A stretch of 64,000 bases of DNA from Aneurinibacillus uraniidurans. GTDB lineage: Bacteria > Bacillota > Bacilli > Aneurinibacillales > Aneurinibacillaceae. The stretch spans positions 3,369,001-3,433,000 of the forward strand of contig NZ_CP116902.1 in NCBI RefSeq assembly GCF_028471905.1. Direction: 5' to 3'. Below, one piece after another: positions 16,882 through 22,770 of the stretch (position 1 is its first letter; every line of letters starts with the position of its first letter). The notes below the pieces were generated by a model. It made no database searches, was not told the origin of the DNA, and worked only from the letters and a program-made list of their open reading frames with translations. The position numbers and the translations under genes were made by a program.

Positions 16882-17433
16882 CTATATCATATCGTCTGAA
16901 TGTGCCGCATAAACCGAGATCAGCATTTTGCCCATCGTGTCGCCAATGTTGACAACCCGATGTGGAATACATGCTTTCCAATAGAAGCTATCCCCCGGAC
17001 CGACTACGAACTCATCTTCTCCCTGCTGAATAAGAAACGTTCCCTCTAGTACTAGGTGTGCTTCTTCCCCTTTATGAGCATGCGGTTCATCTCCAGTACC
17101 TACACCAGGTGGCGTATACGTAATCATCATACGAAGCCCATCCCGATTTTGTGGGGTAAGTAATTCTACGCGAATCCCATTCTTGCCAAACTCATGAACG
17201 ACTCTCTCTTCCCTTCGCACAACCTTAACCGCCTGACTTGGCTCTAGCAACAAATAAGCAAGGGGTACATGAAGAAAATCAGCAATCGTTTGCAGTGTCG
17301 CAATTGAGGGTGATGTTTTTCCGTTCTCGACCTGACTGACGAATCCTTTAGACAATCCGGTTCCTTCACACATTTCTGCAATCGTAATCCGCTTGCGATT
17401 ACGCAGGCTGCGAATATTTTCACCTATATTCAT
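16882..17433 (-). CDS. XRE-family regulator with C-terminal cupin domain
   Basis: The protein has 183 residues. An N-terminal helix-turn-helix (1-65, with GLSKGFVSQVENGKTSPSI) is followed by a double-stranded beta-helix cupin (about 105-175, with PHAHKGEEAHLVLEGTF). Regulators of this MerR-free XRE-cupin type usually sense small molecules and repress or activate an adjacent metabolic gene. Here it is divergent from the extradiol dioxygenase-DoxX operon, so that operon is the probable target. AGGTG precedes ATG 17433. Palindromes in the shared intergenic region are candidate operators. Confidence 0.87.
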   Translation of the reverse strand: MNIGENIRSLRNRKRITIAEMCEGTGLSKGFVSQVENGKTSPSIATLQTIADFLHVPLAYLLLEPSQAVKVVRREERVVHEFGKNGIRVELLTPQNRDGLRMMITYTPPGVGTGDEPHAHKGEEAHLVLEGTFLIQQGEDEFVVGPGDSFYWKACIPHRVVNIGDTMGKMLISVYAAHSDDMI

Positions 17434-17513
17434 ATTTTTTTCACCTCATACTTGACATATTACCACCATCGTGATAGTTTTTAAATATAAAACATAGTTC
17501 ACTTTTACAAAAC

Positions 17514-17567
17514 CCGGATACAAAGAGATGATCCTTCCTCTCTTAACTATATACCGGATTTTCTTTT
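17514..17567 (+). promoter_or_regulatory. Terminator-like hairpin in the dioxygenase leader
   Basis: CCGGATA (17514-17520) pairs with TATACCGG (17550-17557) with one bulge. An inner AGAGA/TCTCT stem is present and ATTTTCTTTT follows. If transcription starts upstream, this could be an attenuator 65 bases before the dioxygenase start. No known riboswitch aptamer is recognised. Confidence 0.3.
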
Positions 17568-17575
17568 CCTTCTAT

Positions 17576-17592
17576 GTTTTGTAATACAAAAC
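17576..17592. promoter_or_regulatory. Palindromic candidate operator upstream of the dioxygenase
   Basis: GTTTTGTA-A-TACAAAAC is a perfect 8-bp inverted repeat with a one-base centre. The half-site TACAAAAC occurs again at 17506-17513. An outer inverted pair AAAACATAG (17489-17497) and CTATGTTTT (17572-17580) is also present. The divergent XRE-cupin regulator is the natural candidate binder; this is inference. Confidence 0.5.
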
Positions 17593-17631
17593 TTTAATTC
17601 ATAAAATAAAACCTAAAAGGAGGTTATACGT

Positions 17632-18402
17632 ATGATGCCAGCTTTTTTTCTTGCACACGGAGCACCTTCACTTGTGATCGAGGAAAATTCCTATACAGAG
17701 TTTCTGAGCAAGCTCGTTGCTGAGCTTCCACGTCCTAAAGCGATTGTCGTTTTCACTGCACACTGGGAATCGGATGTGCAGCTCATCAGCAGTGCCCAAA
17801 CACACCGCACGCTGTATGATTTCTCAGGATTTCCTGCTGAGATGTATGAGATGACATATCCGGCACCAGGTGACCCTGAACTTGCTGGAAGCATCACAAA
17901 GCTGTTAGCCAACGAGGGAATTCCATCCCGGCAGGATGATACGCGACCACTTGATCACGGTGTATGGGCACTGCTTAAGCTGATGTATCCAAATGCCGAT
18001 ATCCCGGTTGTCGCAATGTCAGTGAATCCATTCCTGCCTCCTGCTGAACAGTATCGCATCGGGCAGGCACTTGCGCCGCTTCGTGATGAAGATGTTCTTA
18101 TTATTGGCAGCGGCGGCACCGTTCACAACTTACGGCGTCTCCAATGGGGTGGCGGGCAGCCTGAGCCATGGGCGATGGAGTTTGATCAGTGGGTTAATGA
18201 AAAGCTCGTCACATGGAATACAGAGGACATGTTCCGCTATGACGAACTCGCTCCACATGTGCGGGAAGCTGTTCCACGCAATGAGCATTTCATCCCGCTC
18301 CTCCCGATCATGGGAGCAGGCGATCGTACACGTCAGGCAGCACTGCTGCACCAAGTATATCAATACGGTTCACTTAGCTTAAGTGCTTGGAAATTTGAGT
18401 AA
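17632..18402 (+). CDS. Extradiol ring-cleavage dioxygenase, 4,5-DOPA dioxygenase (LigB) type
   Basis: This 256-residue LigB-superfamily enzyme is of the YgiD/DODA kind, which opens catechol-type rings using Zn2+ or Fe2+. Conserved histidines are H9 (FLAHGAPS), H44 (FTAHWES), H109 (RPLDHGVW), H165 (GSGGTVHNL) and H219 (RNEHFIPL). These match the metal and acid/base positions of the family. The start is ATG 17632 with AAAGGAGG 8 bases before. It is followed by doxX 36 bp later and then by a CDGSH-like microprotein, probably one operon. The natural substrate is unknown; a role in detoxifying catechols or quinones is plausible given the neighbours. Confidence 0.87.
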   Translation: MMPAFFLAHGAPSLVIEENSYTEFLSKLVAELPRPKAIVVFTAHWESDVQLISSAQTHRTLYDFSGFPAEMYEMTYPAPGDPELAGSITKLLANEGIPSRQDDTRPLDHGVWALLKLMYPNADIPVVAMSVNPFLPPAEQYRIGQALAPLRDEDVLIIGSGGTVHNLRRLQWGGGQPEPWAMEFDQWVNEKLVTWNTEDMFRYDELAPHVREAVPRNEHFIPLLPIMGAGDRTRQAALLHQVYQYGSLSLSAWKFE

Positions 18403-18438
18403 TATGTATGTACTTATACAAAAGGGGAGATTTTCAAC

Positions 18439-18846
18439 ATGAATAACAAAGAAAAAGCATTATTTCTCGTACAGCTCATTCTCGGATTTATTTTCTTCAT
18501 GCACGGTCTCGGCAAATTCCAGGGAGGAATTAGCAACATCGCAGGCTGGTTCGCAAGCATTGGTCTTCCAGCCGGACTCGCTTATGTCGTAGCGACTATT
18601 GAATTAGTTGGTGGCTTGCTTATGATCGCAGGTCTTGGCACTCGCGTAGTTGCGGCACTATTCGCCGCTGTAATGGTAGGAGCGATTGCTACCGTCAAAG
18701 GTGCTGCCGGACTGATGGGCGATGGAACACATCCAGGTTATGAATTTGAGCTTGTACTACTTGTGCTTTCCGTATTCTTCGTACTGGCCGGTCCTTCGGC
18801 AATCTCGCTTGATCGTAAGCTCTTCAAACGTGGAGAACAACAATAA
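18439..18846 (+). CDS. DoxX family membrane protein
   Basis: This 135-residue protein has four membrane helices, with the DoxX signature FFMHGLGKFQGGISNIAGWF in the first loop and ELVGGLLMIAGLGTR in the second helix. DoxX proteins are associated with redox or thiol stress, thiosulfate:quinone metabolism and catechol/quinone resistance (for example the CatD/MhqP group of B. subtilis). AGGGGAG precedes the ATG at 18439. The preceding dioxygenase and following CDGSH-like peptide suggest a shared redox task. Confidence 0.88.
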   Translation: MNNKEKALFLVQLILGFIFFMHGLGKFQGGISNIAGWFASIGLPAGLAYVVATIELVGGLLMIAGLGTRVVAALFAAVMVGAIATVKGAAGLMGDGTHPGYEFELVLLVLSVFFVLAGPSAISLDRKLFKRGEQQ

Positions 18847-18875
18847 AAAATGCGTATTGAAGGGAGGTGATCCGG

Positions 18876-18962
18876 ATGGCTGCTTGTGGTTGTGGACAAA
18901 CTCAGAACCCGCAGGGACAATGCGATGGTTCACATGCAAATAAAAAAGAAGAAACAAAATAA
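18876..18962 (+). CDS. 28-aa CDGSH-like iron-sulfur microprotein
   Basis: This short ORF reads MAACGCGQTQNPQGQ followed by CDGSHANKKEETK. It starts 9 bases after a near-perfect ribosome site, GGGAGGTGATCC (18862-18873). The CxC...CDGSH arrangement is the ligand set of CDGSH (mitoNEET-type) 2Fe-2S domains, three Cys and one His. The spacing between the Thr and the third Cys is one residue longer than the usual CxCxx(S/T)xxxPxCDGxH. The whole protein is little more than the cluster loop, much shorter than known CDGSH proteins of 60 residues or more. It follows doxX by 29 bp and precedes the operon terminator, so it is very probably translated as the third gene of the dioxygenase operon. It may bind 2Fe-2S as an oligomer, bind zinc, or be a remnant. 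Confidence 0.75.
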   Translation: MAACGCGQTQNPQGQCDGSHANKKEETK

Positions 18963-18985
18963 GGTGAAAACCTATTATTCAAACG

Positions 18986-19020
18986 AAATGGCAGTGAGCT
19001 ACGCTCACTGCCATTTTTCT
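18986..19020 (+). terminator. Intrinsic terminator of the dioxygenase-doxX-CDGSH operon
   Basis: A perfect 14-bp stem (18986-18999 with 19003-19016), a 3-base loop and a T-run are present, 24 bases after the microprotein stop. Confidence 0.92.
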
Positions 19021-19142
19021 TATGTATAAATCTACCAGAAAGAAAAAAACAAAAGCAAAAAGTAGAGAGAATAAAGGCATATGCCGTTTCACATCTAGCA
19101 AAAATTCATATACTTTATTATCAATTAAAAGGAGGAAACAGA

Positions 19143-19976
19143 ATGTCTTTTCCTAACATCCCAGATGTTACCGCAAAGATTTCGGTAACAGTGGGGCAAA
19201 CAATCCCTCTGCTTCTTGCGTCGATTGCCTTTGAAGAATTAGCCTTAGCTCATATTATGAATGCAGAAGCGGAGAAAATCCAGTTTGTTTTGGGAACACT
19301 AGAACCAAGTAGACCACTCGCTTCCACTTCCGATACTCCTACAGTTACCATCTCGAATATCCTGGATATTAACCGAAGCGTGAATCAAACTCTTCAAACT
19401 GTCATTAAGAAAGAAATGCTGCTGCAATTCAAACTGGAAAATATTCTTGAAAATATATCTGTACTCGTGCCAACTACTCCACCTACTCCGCCGTCCGAAA
19501 CTTGCCAATGTTCAGTATCCTTCAACGTTCCAGCCAACTCACCATTTACTGAAACACTTGACGGCAACCCATCTGTGTCCGGAACCGGACAGCTTGGGAA
19601 AAATCCTGGTTCAAGTGCAAGAGTAATGATCTGCCAACAATGTGACCCAACAGAAGCGGATCTATTCTTCTTTGAATTTACACCAAACTCAGGTGCCGCC
19701 CCTATCAACTTCGAGGCAACTTCCTTTACTCCAACAGCTGCAGGCACGTTAGGCACATGTTGTTCAGACAACGGTGTGCTCCGTTTCACGATTTCAGGTA
19801 CGGGATTGAGAACAGAGAATGGAATTGAAACAGCTGTGGGCTTTACGCTTGTTCTAGAGGGTAAGAGCGTAACACTTACATTAAATGGAAACGAAGTGTT
19901 TGCGGGCACTGTACCAGGACAGGGCAACATACACATCAATTCTTGCGGGGGATTCAATCCTCCTTCATGCAGCTAG
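19143..19976 (+). CDS. Probable spore-surface protein: paralogous helical domain plus Cys-rich beta domain
   Basis: The protein has 277 residues. The first 105 or so residues are a helical domain containing LLLASIAFEELALAHIMNAE, AEKIQFVLGTL and VIKKEMLLQFKLENILE. Two more genes in this locus carry it (20098-20421 and 21016-21342). A proline-rich linker (VPTTPPTPPSE) leads to a 160-residue beta-rich domain with eight cysteines in pairs (CQC, CQQC, CC). I recall this helical domain in front of collagen-like or beta domains in exosporium and spore-surface proteins of Bacillales, but its function is not established. There is no signal peptide, as expected for a protein made in the mother cell. 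AGGAGG lies 6 bases before ATG 19143. Adjacent glycosyltransferases may glycosylate it. Confidence 0.6.
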   Translation: MSFPNIPDVTAKISVTVGQTIPLLLASIAFEELALAHIMNAEAEKIQFVLGTLEPSRPLASTSDTPTVTISNILDINRSVNQTLQTVIKKEMLLQFKLENILENISVLVPTTPPTPPSETCQCSVSFNVPANSPFTETLDGNPSVSGTGQLGKNPGSSARVMICQQCDPTEADLFFFEFTPNSGAAPINFEATSFTPTAAGTLGTCCSDNGVLRFTISGTGLRTENGIETAVGFTLVLEGKSVTLTLNGNEVFAGTVPGQGNIHINSCGGFNPPSCS

Positions 19977-20001
19977 TAGTTAGCTAACTCTCACCAGCTT
20001 C

Positions 20002-20039
20002 AGCCCTTTTCCATGATTTTTATGGAAAAGGGCTTTTTG
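20002..20039 (+). terminator. Intrinsic terminator after the 277-aa spore-surface-like gene
   Basis: A perfect 13-bp stem (20002-20014 with 20022-20034) is followed by TTTTTGT. It separates this gene from the next two. Confidence 0.9.
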
Positions 20040-20040
20040 T

Positions 20041-20068
20041 AACACCTAAAAATGCGGGGCATATATTA
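20041..20068 (+). promoter_or_regulatory. Sigma-K-like promoter for the 107-aa gene
   Basis: The -10 element GCATATATTA (20059-20068) fits gCATAnnnTA exactly, and AACA (20041-20044) lies 16 bases upstream as the -35. Predicted transcription starts about 20076, ahead of the ribosome site AGGAAGGTGA and the ATG at 20098. This suggests late mother-cell expression. Confidence 0.55.
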
Positions 20069-20097
20069 GCCATATATAATAGGAAGGTGAAGCCCGC

Positions 20098-20421
20098 ATG
20101 AGTATGCCTCATATACCTGAAGGAAAATTCAGACCTTCAGGCAAGGAAGTCGTCATTGATCTATTAGAGTCGATTGCTCTTGAAGAAATTGCCCTGTCCC
20201 ATCTGATGAATGCAGAAGCAGAAAAAATACAGGCTTTTGTCGGGAAACATCTTAACTTCCCAACCTGTCCATCTACCAGGGATATTATTAAATTCAATCA
20301 AAACGTTACGCTTCTATTGGAGACGATTGTGATGAAGGAATGGCTGCTGTTACGAAAGCTAGAAAACATACTGGAGTTAAAGGATCATCAAGTAGAATGC
20401 TTCATTGAATTTGAGGAATAA
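20098..20421 (+). CDS. Stand-alone paralogue of the spore-surface helical domain
   Basis: This 107-residue protein consists only of the helical domain (LLESIALEEIALSHLMNAEA, EKIQAF, ETIVMKEWLLLRKLENILE) shared with the genes at 19143 and 21016. The N-terminus differs (MSMPHIPEGKFRPSG). It is the most diverged of the three copies. It is preceded by a good sigma-K-like promoter and followed 21 bp later by a 177-aa gene, probably co-transcribed. The role may be structural in the spore coat or exosporium; this is inference from promoter and context. Confidence 0.6.
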   Translation: MSMPHIPEGKFRPSGKEVVIDLLESIALEEIALSHLMNAEAEKIQAFVGKHLNFPTCPSTRDIIKFNQNVTLLLETIVMKEWLLLRKLENILELKDHQVECFIEFEE

Positions 20422-20442
20422 CATCTTACAGGGAGAATAAAG

Positions 20443-20976
20443 ATGAATAATTTGTCATTTAGCCAGGCTCTCTCGCTATCAGAAGATACTTTACGCAAAA
20501 TGCTGGAATCAGCCACATTACTGCTTAAAGGATTACGGAAAAGAAGCATTGACTCTCCCGCGTTAGAAAAAACAGAGGAATACCAATCGCGCTATTCGAT
20601 TTTTTTATTTATCAGGAACCTGATTGATCTACAGCGGATCTTGCTGCGTAAGAAAGTGTTATACTCAAATTATTTACAAAATCACAATATCGATCCGGCT
20701 CTTCATATGGATAGCCAGACCAATTTTCGACACGAGACCGAACAACTCGCCACTCTCATTCAGTCCGACTGCTTTTTTATGGCACACGTAAGAGAAAGTG
20801 CTCACTTGCTCCTGTACGATTTAAAAAATTACTATAAGGAAAAAGTGTTTTTATCAAGCCTAACGATGAAGTCCGCTCCTTCAGTGCCCCCATGGCTTGG
20901 TGAAAAAAACAAAAGCAGCAGCTTCCGCCAGCGAAAAAAGAAAATCATAAAACGAGAGGAAAGAAGTGAACGGTAG
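20443..20976 (+). CDS. Hypothetical 177-aa protein in the spore-surface locus
   Basis: I recognise no family. It is mostly helical, without signal peptide or membrane helix. The N-terminal half is mixed (SFSQALSLSEDTLRKMLESA). The C-terminal tail is very basic, from about residue 155, with clusters such as RQRKKKIIKREE. It sits 21 bp after the 107-aa helical-domain gene with GGGAG upstream of ATG 20443, so it belongs to the same sigma-K-like transcription unit. A basic tail is common in coat proteins that bind acidic polymers. The stop codon lies within the bidirectional terminator. Confidence 0.6.
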   Translation: MNNLSFSQALSLSEDTLRKMLESATLLLKGLRKRSIDSPALEKTEEYQSRYSIFLFIRNLIDLQRILLRKKVLYSNYLQNHNIDPALHMDSQTNFRHETEQLATLIQSDCFFMAHVRESAHLLLYDLKNYYKEKVFLSSLTMKSAPSVPPWLGEKNKSSSFRQRKKKIIKREERSER

Positions 20977-20999
20977 CTACGCTACTATTCACTTCTTTT
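20963..20999 (+). terminator. Bidirectional terminator between convergent spore-locus genes
   Basis: GAAGTGAA-GGTAGC and its complement form a long hairpin with one mismatch, followed on the plus strand by TTTTGCT. The convergent gene at 21016-21342 ends 17 bases beyond it and can use the same hairpin. Confidence 0.8.
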
Positions 21000-21015
21000 G
21001 CTATGAAAAATACTC

Positions 21016-21342
21016 TTAACACTTATGACGCGAGCGAATCAGCTCCAGTACGTTTTCAAACTTGAATTGCAGAAGCATTTCCTTTTTAATGACATCTTGA
21101 AGGGTCTGGCGTACACTTTTATTGACCTCTAATAAATCACGCAAAGTAATAACAGAAGAATGAAGCGTTGTCTTACATGGTGTTAACGTTCCTAAAACAA
21201 ACTGGATTTTCTCTGCTTCCGCATTAATAATATGAGCTAAGGCTAATTCCTCAAAAGCAATCGATGCAAGAAGCAGTGAAACAGTCTCACCCGGTGTTAC
21301 GGAGATCACGGGAGTAACATTCGGGATATTAGGAAAAGACAT
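21016..21342 (-). CDS. Second stand-alone paralogue of the spore-surface helical domain
   Basis: The 108-residue protein is nearly identical over its first 55 residues to the gene at 19143 (shared MSFPNIP, LLLASIAFEELALAHI, NAEAEKIQFVLGTL). It also shares the second block KKEMLLQFK-ENVLE. It lacks the linker and the Cys-rich beta domain. AGGAGG precedes ATG 21342. The close similarity in opposite orientation suggests a recent inverted duplication. It may form mixed assemblies with the longer paralogue. Confidence 0.6.
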   Translation of the reverse strand: MSFPNIPNVTPVISVTPGETVSLLLASIAFEELALAHIINAEAEKIQFVLGTLTPCKTTLHSSVITLRDLLEVNKSVRQTLQDVIKKEMLLQFKFENVLELIRSRHKC

Positions 21343-21409
21343 TGCATTTCCTCCTTTGGGTTAATAGTAAATGATATTGATCATGGACCATATCGGGAAC
21401 GGCGCATAC

Positions 21410-22603
21410 CTAACTTTGCGATTGAATAGCTTGAATAAGCGTATTCACATCAATATCCTCAGGAACTACATCCTGAAGCGAAATCTTTTCTCCTTGAAGG
21501 AGATCCGCTAGCGATTCAATAGCCGGAGTATATTCGGGTGAGAGCTGAAATGAACGAATATAGGAAAGAGCAGCTTCCTTCGTTTGACCAAGCTTTTCAT
21601 AACAGTGACCTTTGCAATGCCAGGCCTGGAAACTTCCAAGCCCTTTCATGATTAGATAATTGAAATTGTCCTCTCCTAAATCAATACATCGTGCAAACGC
21701 CTCAAGCGCTTCTTCGTACATTTCTTTCCCGTACAAAATCACACCCTGATAAAATTGTAAATCTACATAATCGGGATACAGTATTAACGCCCGCTTGATT
21801 CCCTCCAATGCGCCATCCCAGCTTCCTAGCGTAAGTAAAATAGAATATTTTAGTTTGTAAAGTAGAGAAGGCGGCGTAAACCCGGCCATCAAAAAGTCAA
21901 CGACTGCTAGATTCACATGTTCAAATGCCTTTTCATACTGCTTGGCGCGATGGTATTCTGCTGCAATGTGATAATGAATCCACGGGCTTCTTTCTTCCTC
22001 TTCCAACTCTTTTTTAAGCATTTCTAGATTGCGCGTGAACTTGTTCTTGTTTTCTACGACATCATCGAGATATCCGTAGTGATGAAATTTTATCGGTAAC
22101 GAGCCAATCCTTTTTTGATCTTCCGGAGAAGACAATACTTTGTCAATGTTGAGCCATTCATGAATTTTGTTGACGAATGCAAACCCTTTGTTATTTCGGA
22201 AGAGCCGGAAATGCCCGATGCTTAATGCTTTATCTTCGTCCACCTTGTTACCGACATAATTAATCAACTGAATCTGCAGCACATCATACTCGTGAAAATA
22301 CCGGGAATCCCGCAGTTTGTCCCGGTCATTTGCATCCACTTCTTCATCAGCATCCAGCCAGAGAATCCAATCTCCTGTCGCACGAGCTAACCCATAATTT
22401 CGTGCGTCTGCAAAGCTCTCATTCCAAGCAAATGAATGTACGTGTGCACCAAACGATTGGCAGATTTCTACTGTTCGATCCGTTGAGCCTGTATCGACAA
22501 TAATGATTTCATCTACAATCCCCTTAACACTCGATAGACAACGGCCTATAGAAGCTTCCTCATCTTTGACAATCATACATAAGGACAGCCGCAAATCATT
22601 CAT
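21410..22603 (-). CDS. GT2 glycosyltransferase with TPR region
   Basis: The protein has 397 residues. The N-terminal GT-A domain has LSLCMIVKDEEASIGRCL, the nucleotide-binding DEIIIVDTGSTD and the metal-binding LDADEEVD. The C-terminal half (about 200-380) carries TPR-like helical repeats (HYHIAAEYHRAKQYEKAFEH, YGKEMYEEALEAFARCIDLG). Such GT2-TPR proteins transfer sugars to protein or glycan substrates at the cell or spore surface. ATG 22603 is chosen because AAGGAGG lies upstream (13 bases, long) and the GT domain begins directly after it. The first ATG at 22645 has only a weak site and lies at or before the predicted transcription start. It is divergent from the large glycosyltransferase. 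Confidence 0.82.
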   Translation of the reverse strand: MNDLRLSLCMIVKDEEASIGRCLSSVKGIVDEIIIVDTGSTDRTVEICQSFGAHVHSFAWNESFADARNYGLARATGDWILWLDADEEVDANDRDKLRDSRYFHEYDVLQIQLINYVGNKVDEDKALSIGHFRLFRNNKGFAFVNKIHEWLNIDKVLSSPEDQKRIGSLPIKFHHYGYLDDVVENKNKFTRNLEMLKKELEEEERSPWIHYHIAAEYHRAKQYEKAFEHVNLAVVDFLMAGFTPPSLLYKLKYSILLTLGSWDGALEGIKRALILYPDYVDLQFYQGVILYGKEMYEEALEAFARCIDLGEDNFNYLIMKGLGSFQAWHCKGHCYEKLGQTKEAALSYIRSFQLSPEYTPAIESLADLLQGEKISLQDVVPEDIDVNTLIQAIQSQS

Positions 22604-22649
22604 GGGATCATGAACACCTCCTTGAATACGTAACGCATTTCCCATGCTT

Positions 22650-22679
22650 TATCCTATTAAGGCGGGTAGGAAGAGGTGT
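22650..22679 (-). promoter_or_regulatory. Sigma-K-like promoter for the GT2-TPR gene
   Basis: On the minus strand AATAGGATA (22658-22650) matches CATAnnnTA with one change, with AC at 22677-22676 exactly 17 bases upstream. Its predicted start point is about 22642, which would exclude the first ATG of the long frame. Confidence 0.4.
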
Positions 22680-22692
22680 TATGAAAAACAGG

Positions 22693-22721
22693 CACGATTT
22701 ACGCTGCCATGCCATAAGATA
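22693..22721 (+). promoter_or_regulatory. Sigma-K-like promoter for the tandem glycosyltransferase gene
   Basis: CATAAGATA (22713-22721) matches CATAnnnTA, with AC at 22694-22695 exactly 17 bases upstream. The start point is expected about 22728-22730, so the ATG at 22732 would be essentially leaderless, and the TTG at 22771 has the proper ribosome site. Confidence 0.45.
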
Positions 22722-22770
22722 ACGAGGAAATATGGATGGAGATAAACTGCTTACCAAAGAGGTGTTCGAT

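Noticed and set aside
19090-19115. Possible sigma-K promoter before the 277-aa gene
   Set aside because: TTCATATACTTT lacks the final TA and the nearest AC is only 14 bases upstream; the match is too poor compared with the other three sites in the locus.
21343-21409. Possible sigma-K promoter before the 108-aa minus-strand gene
   Set aside because: CATTTACTA is close to the -10 consensus, but no AC is present 16-17 bases upstream.
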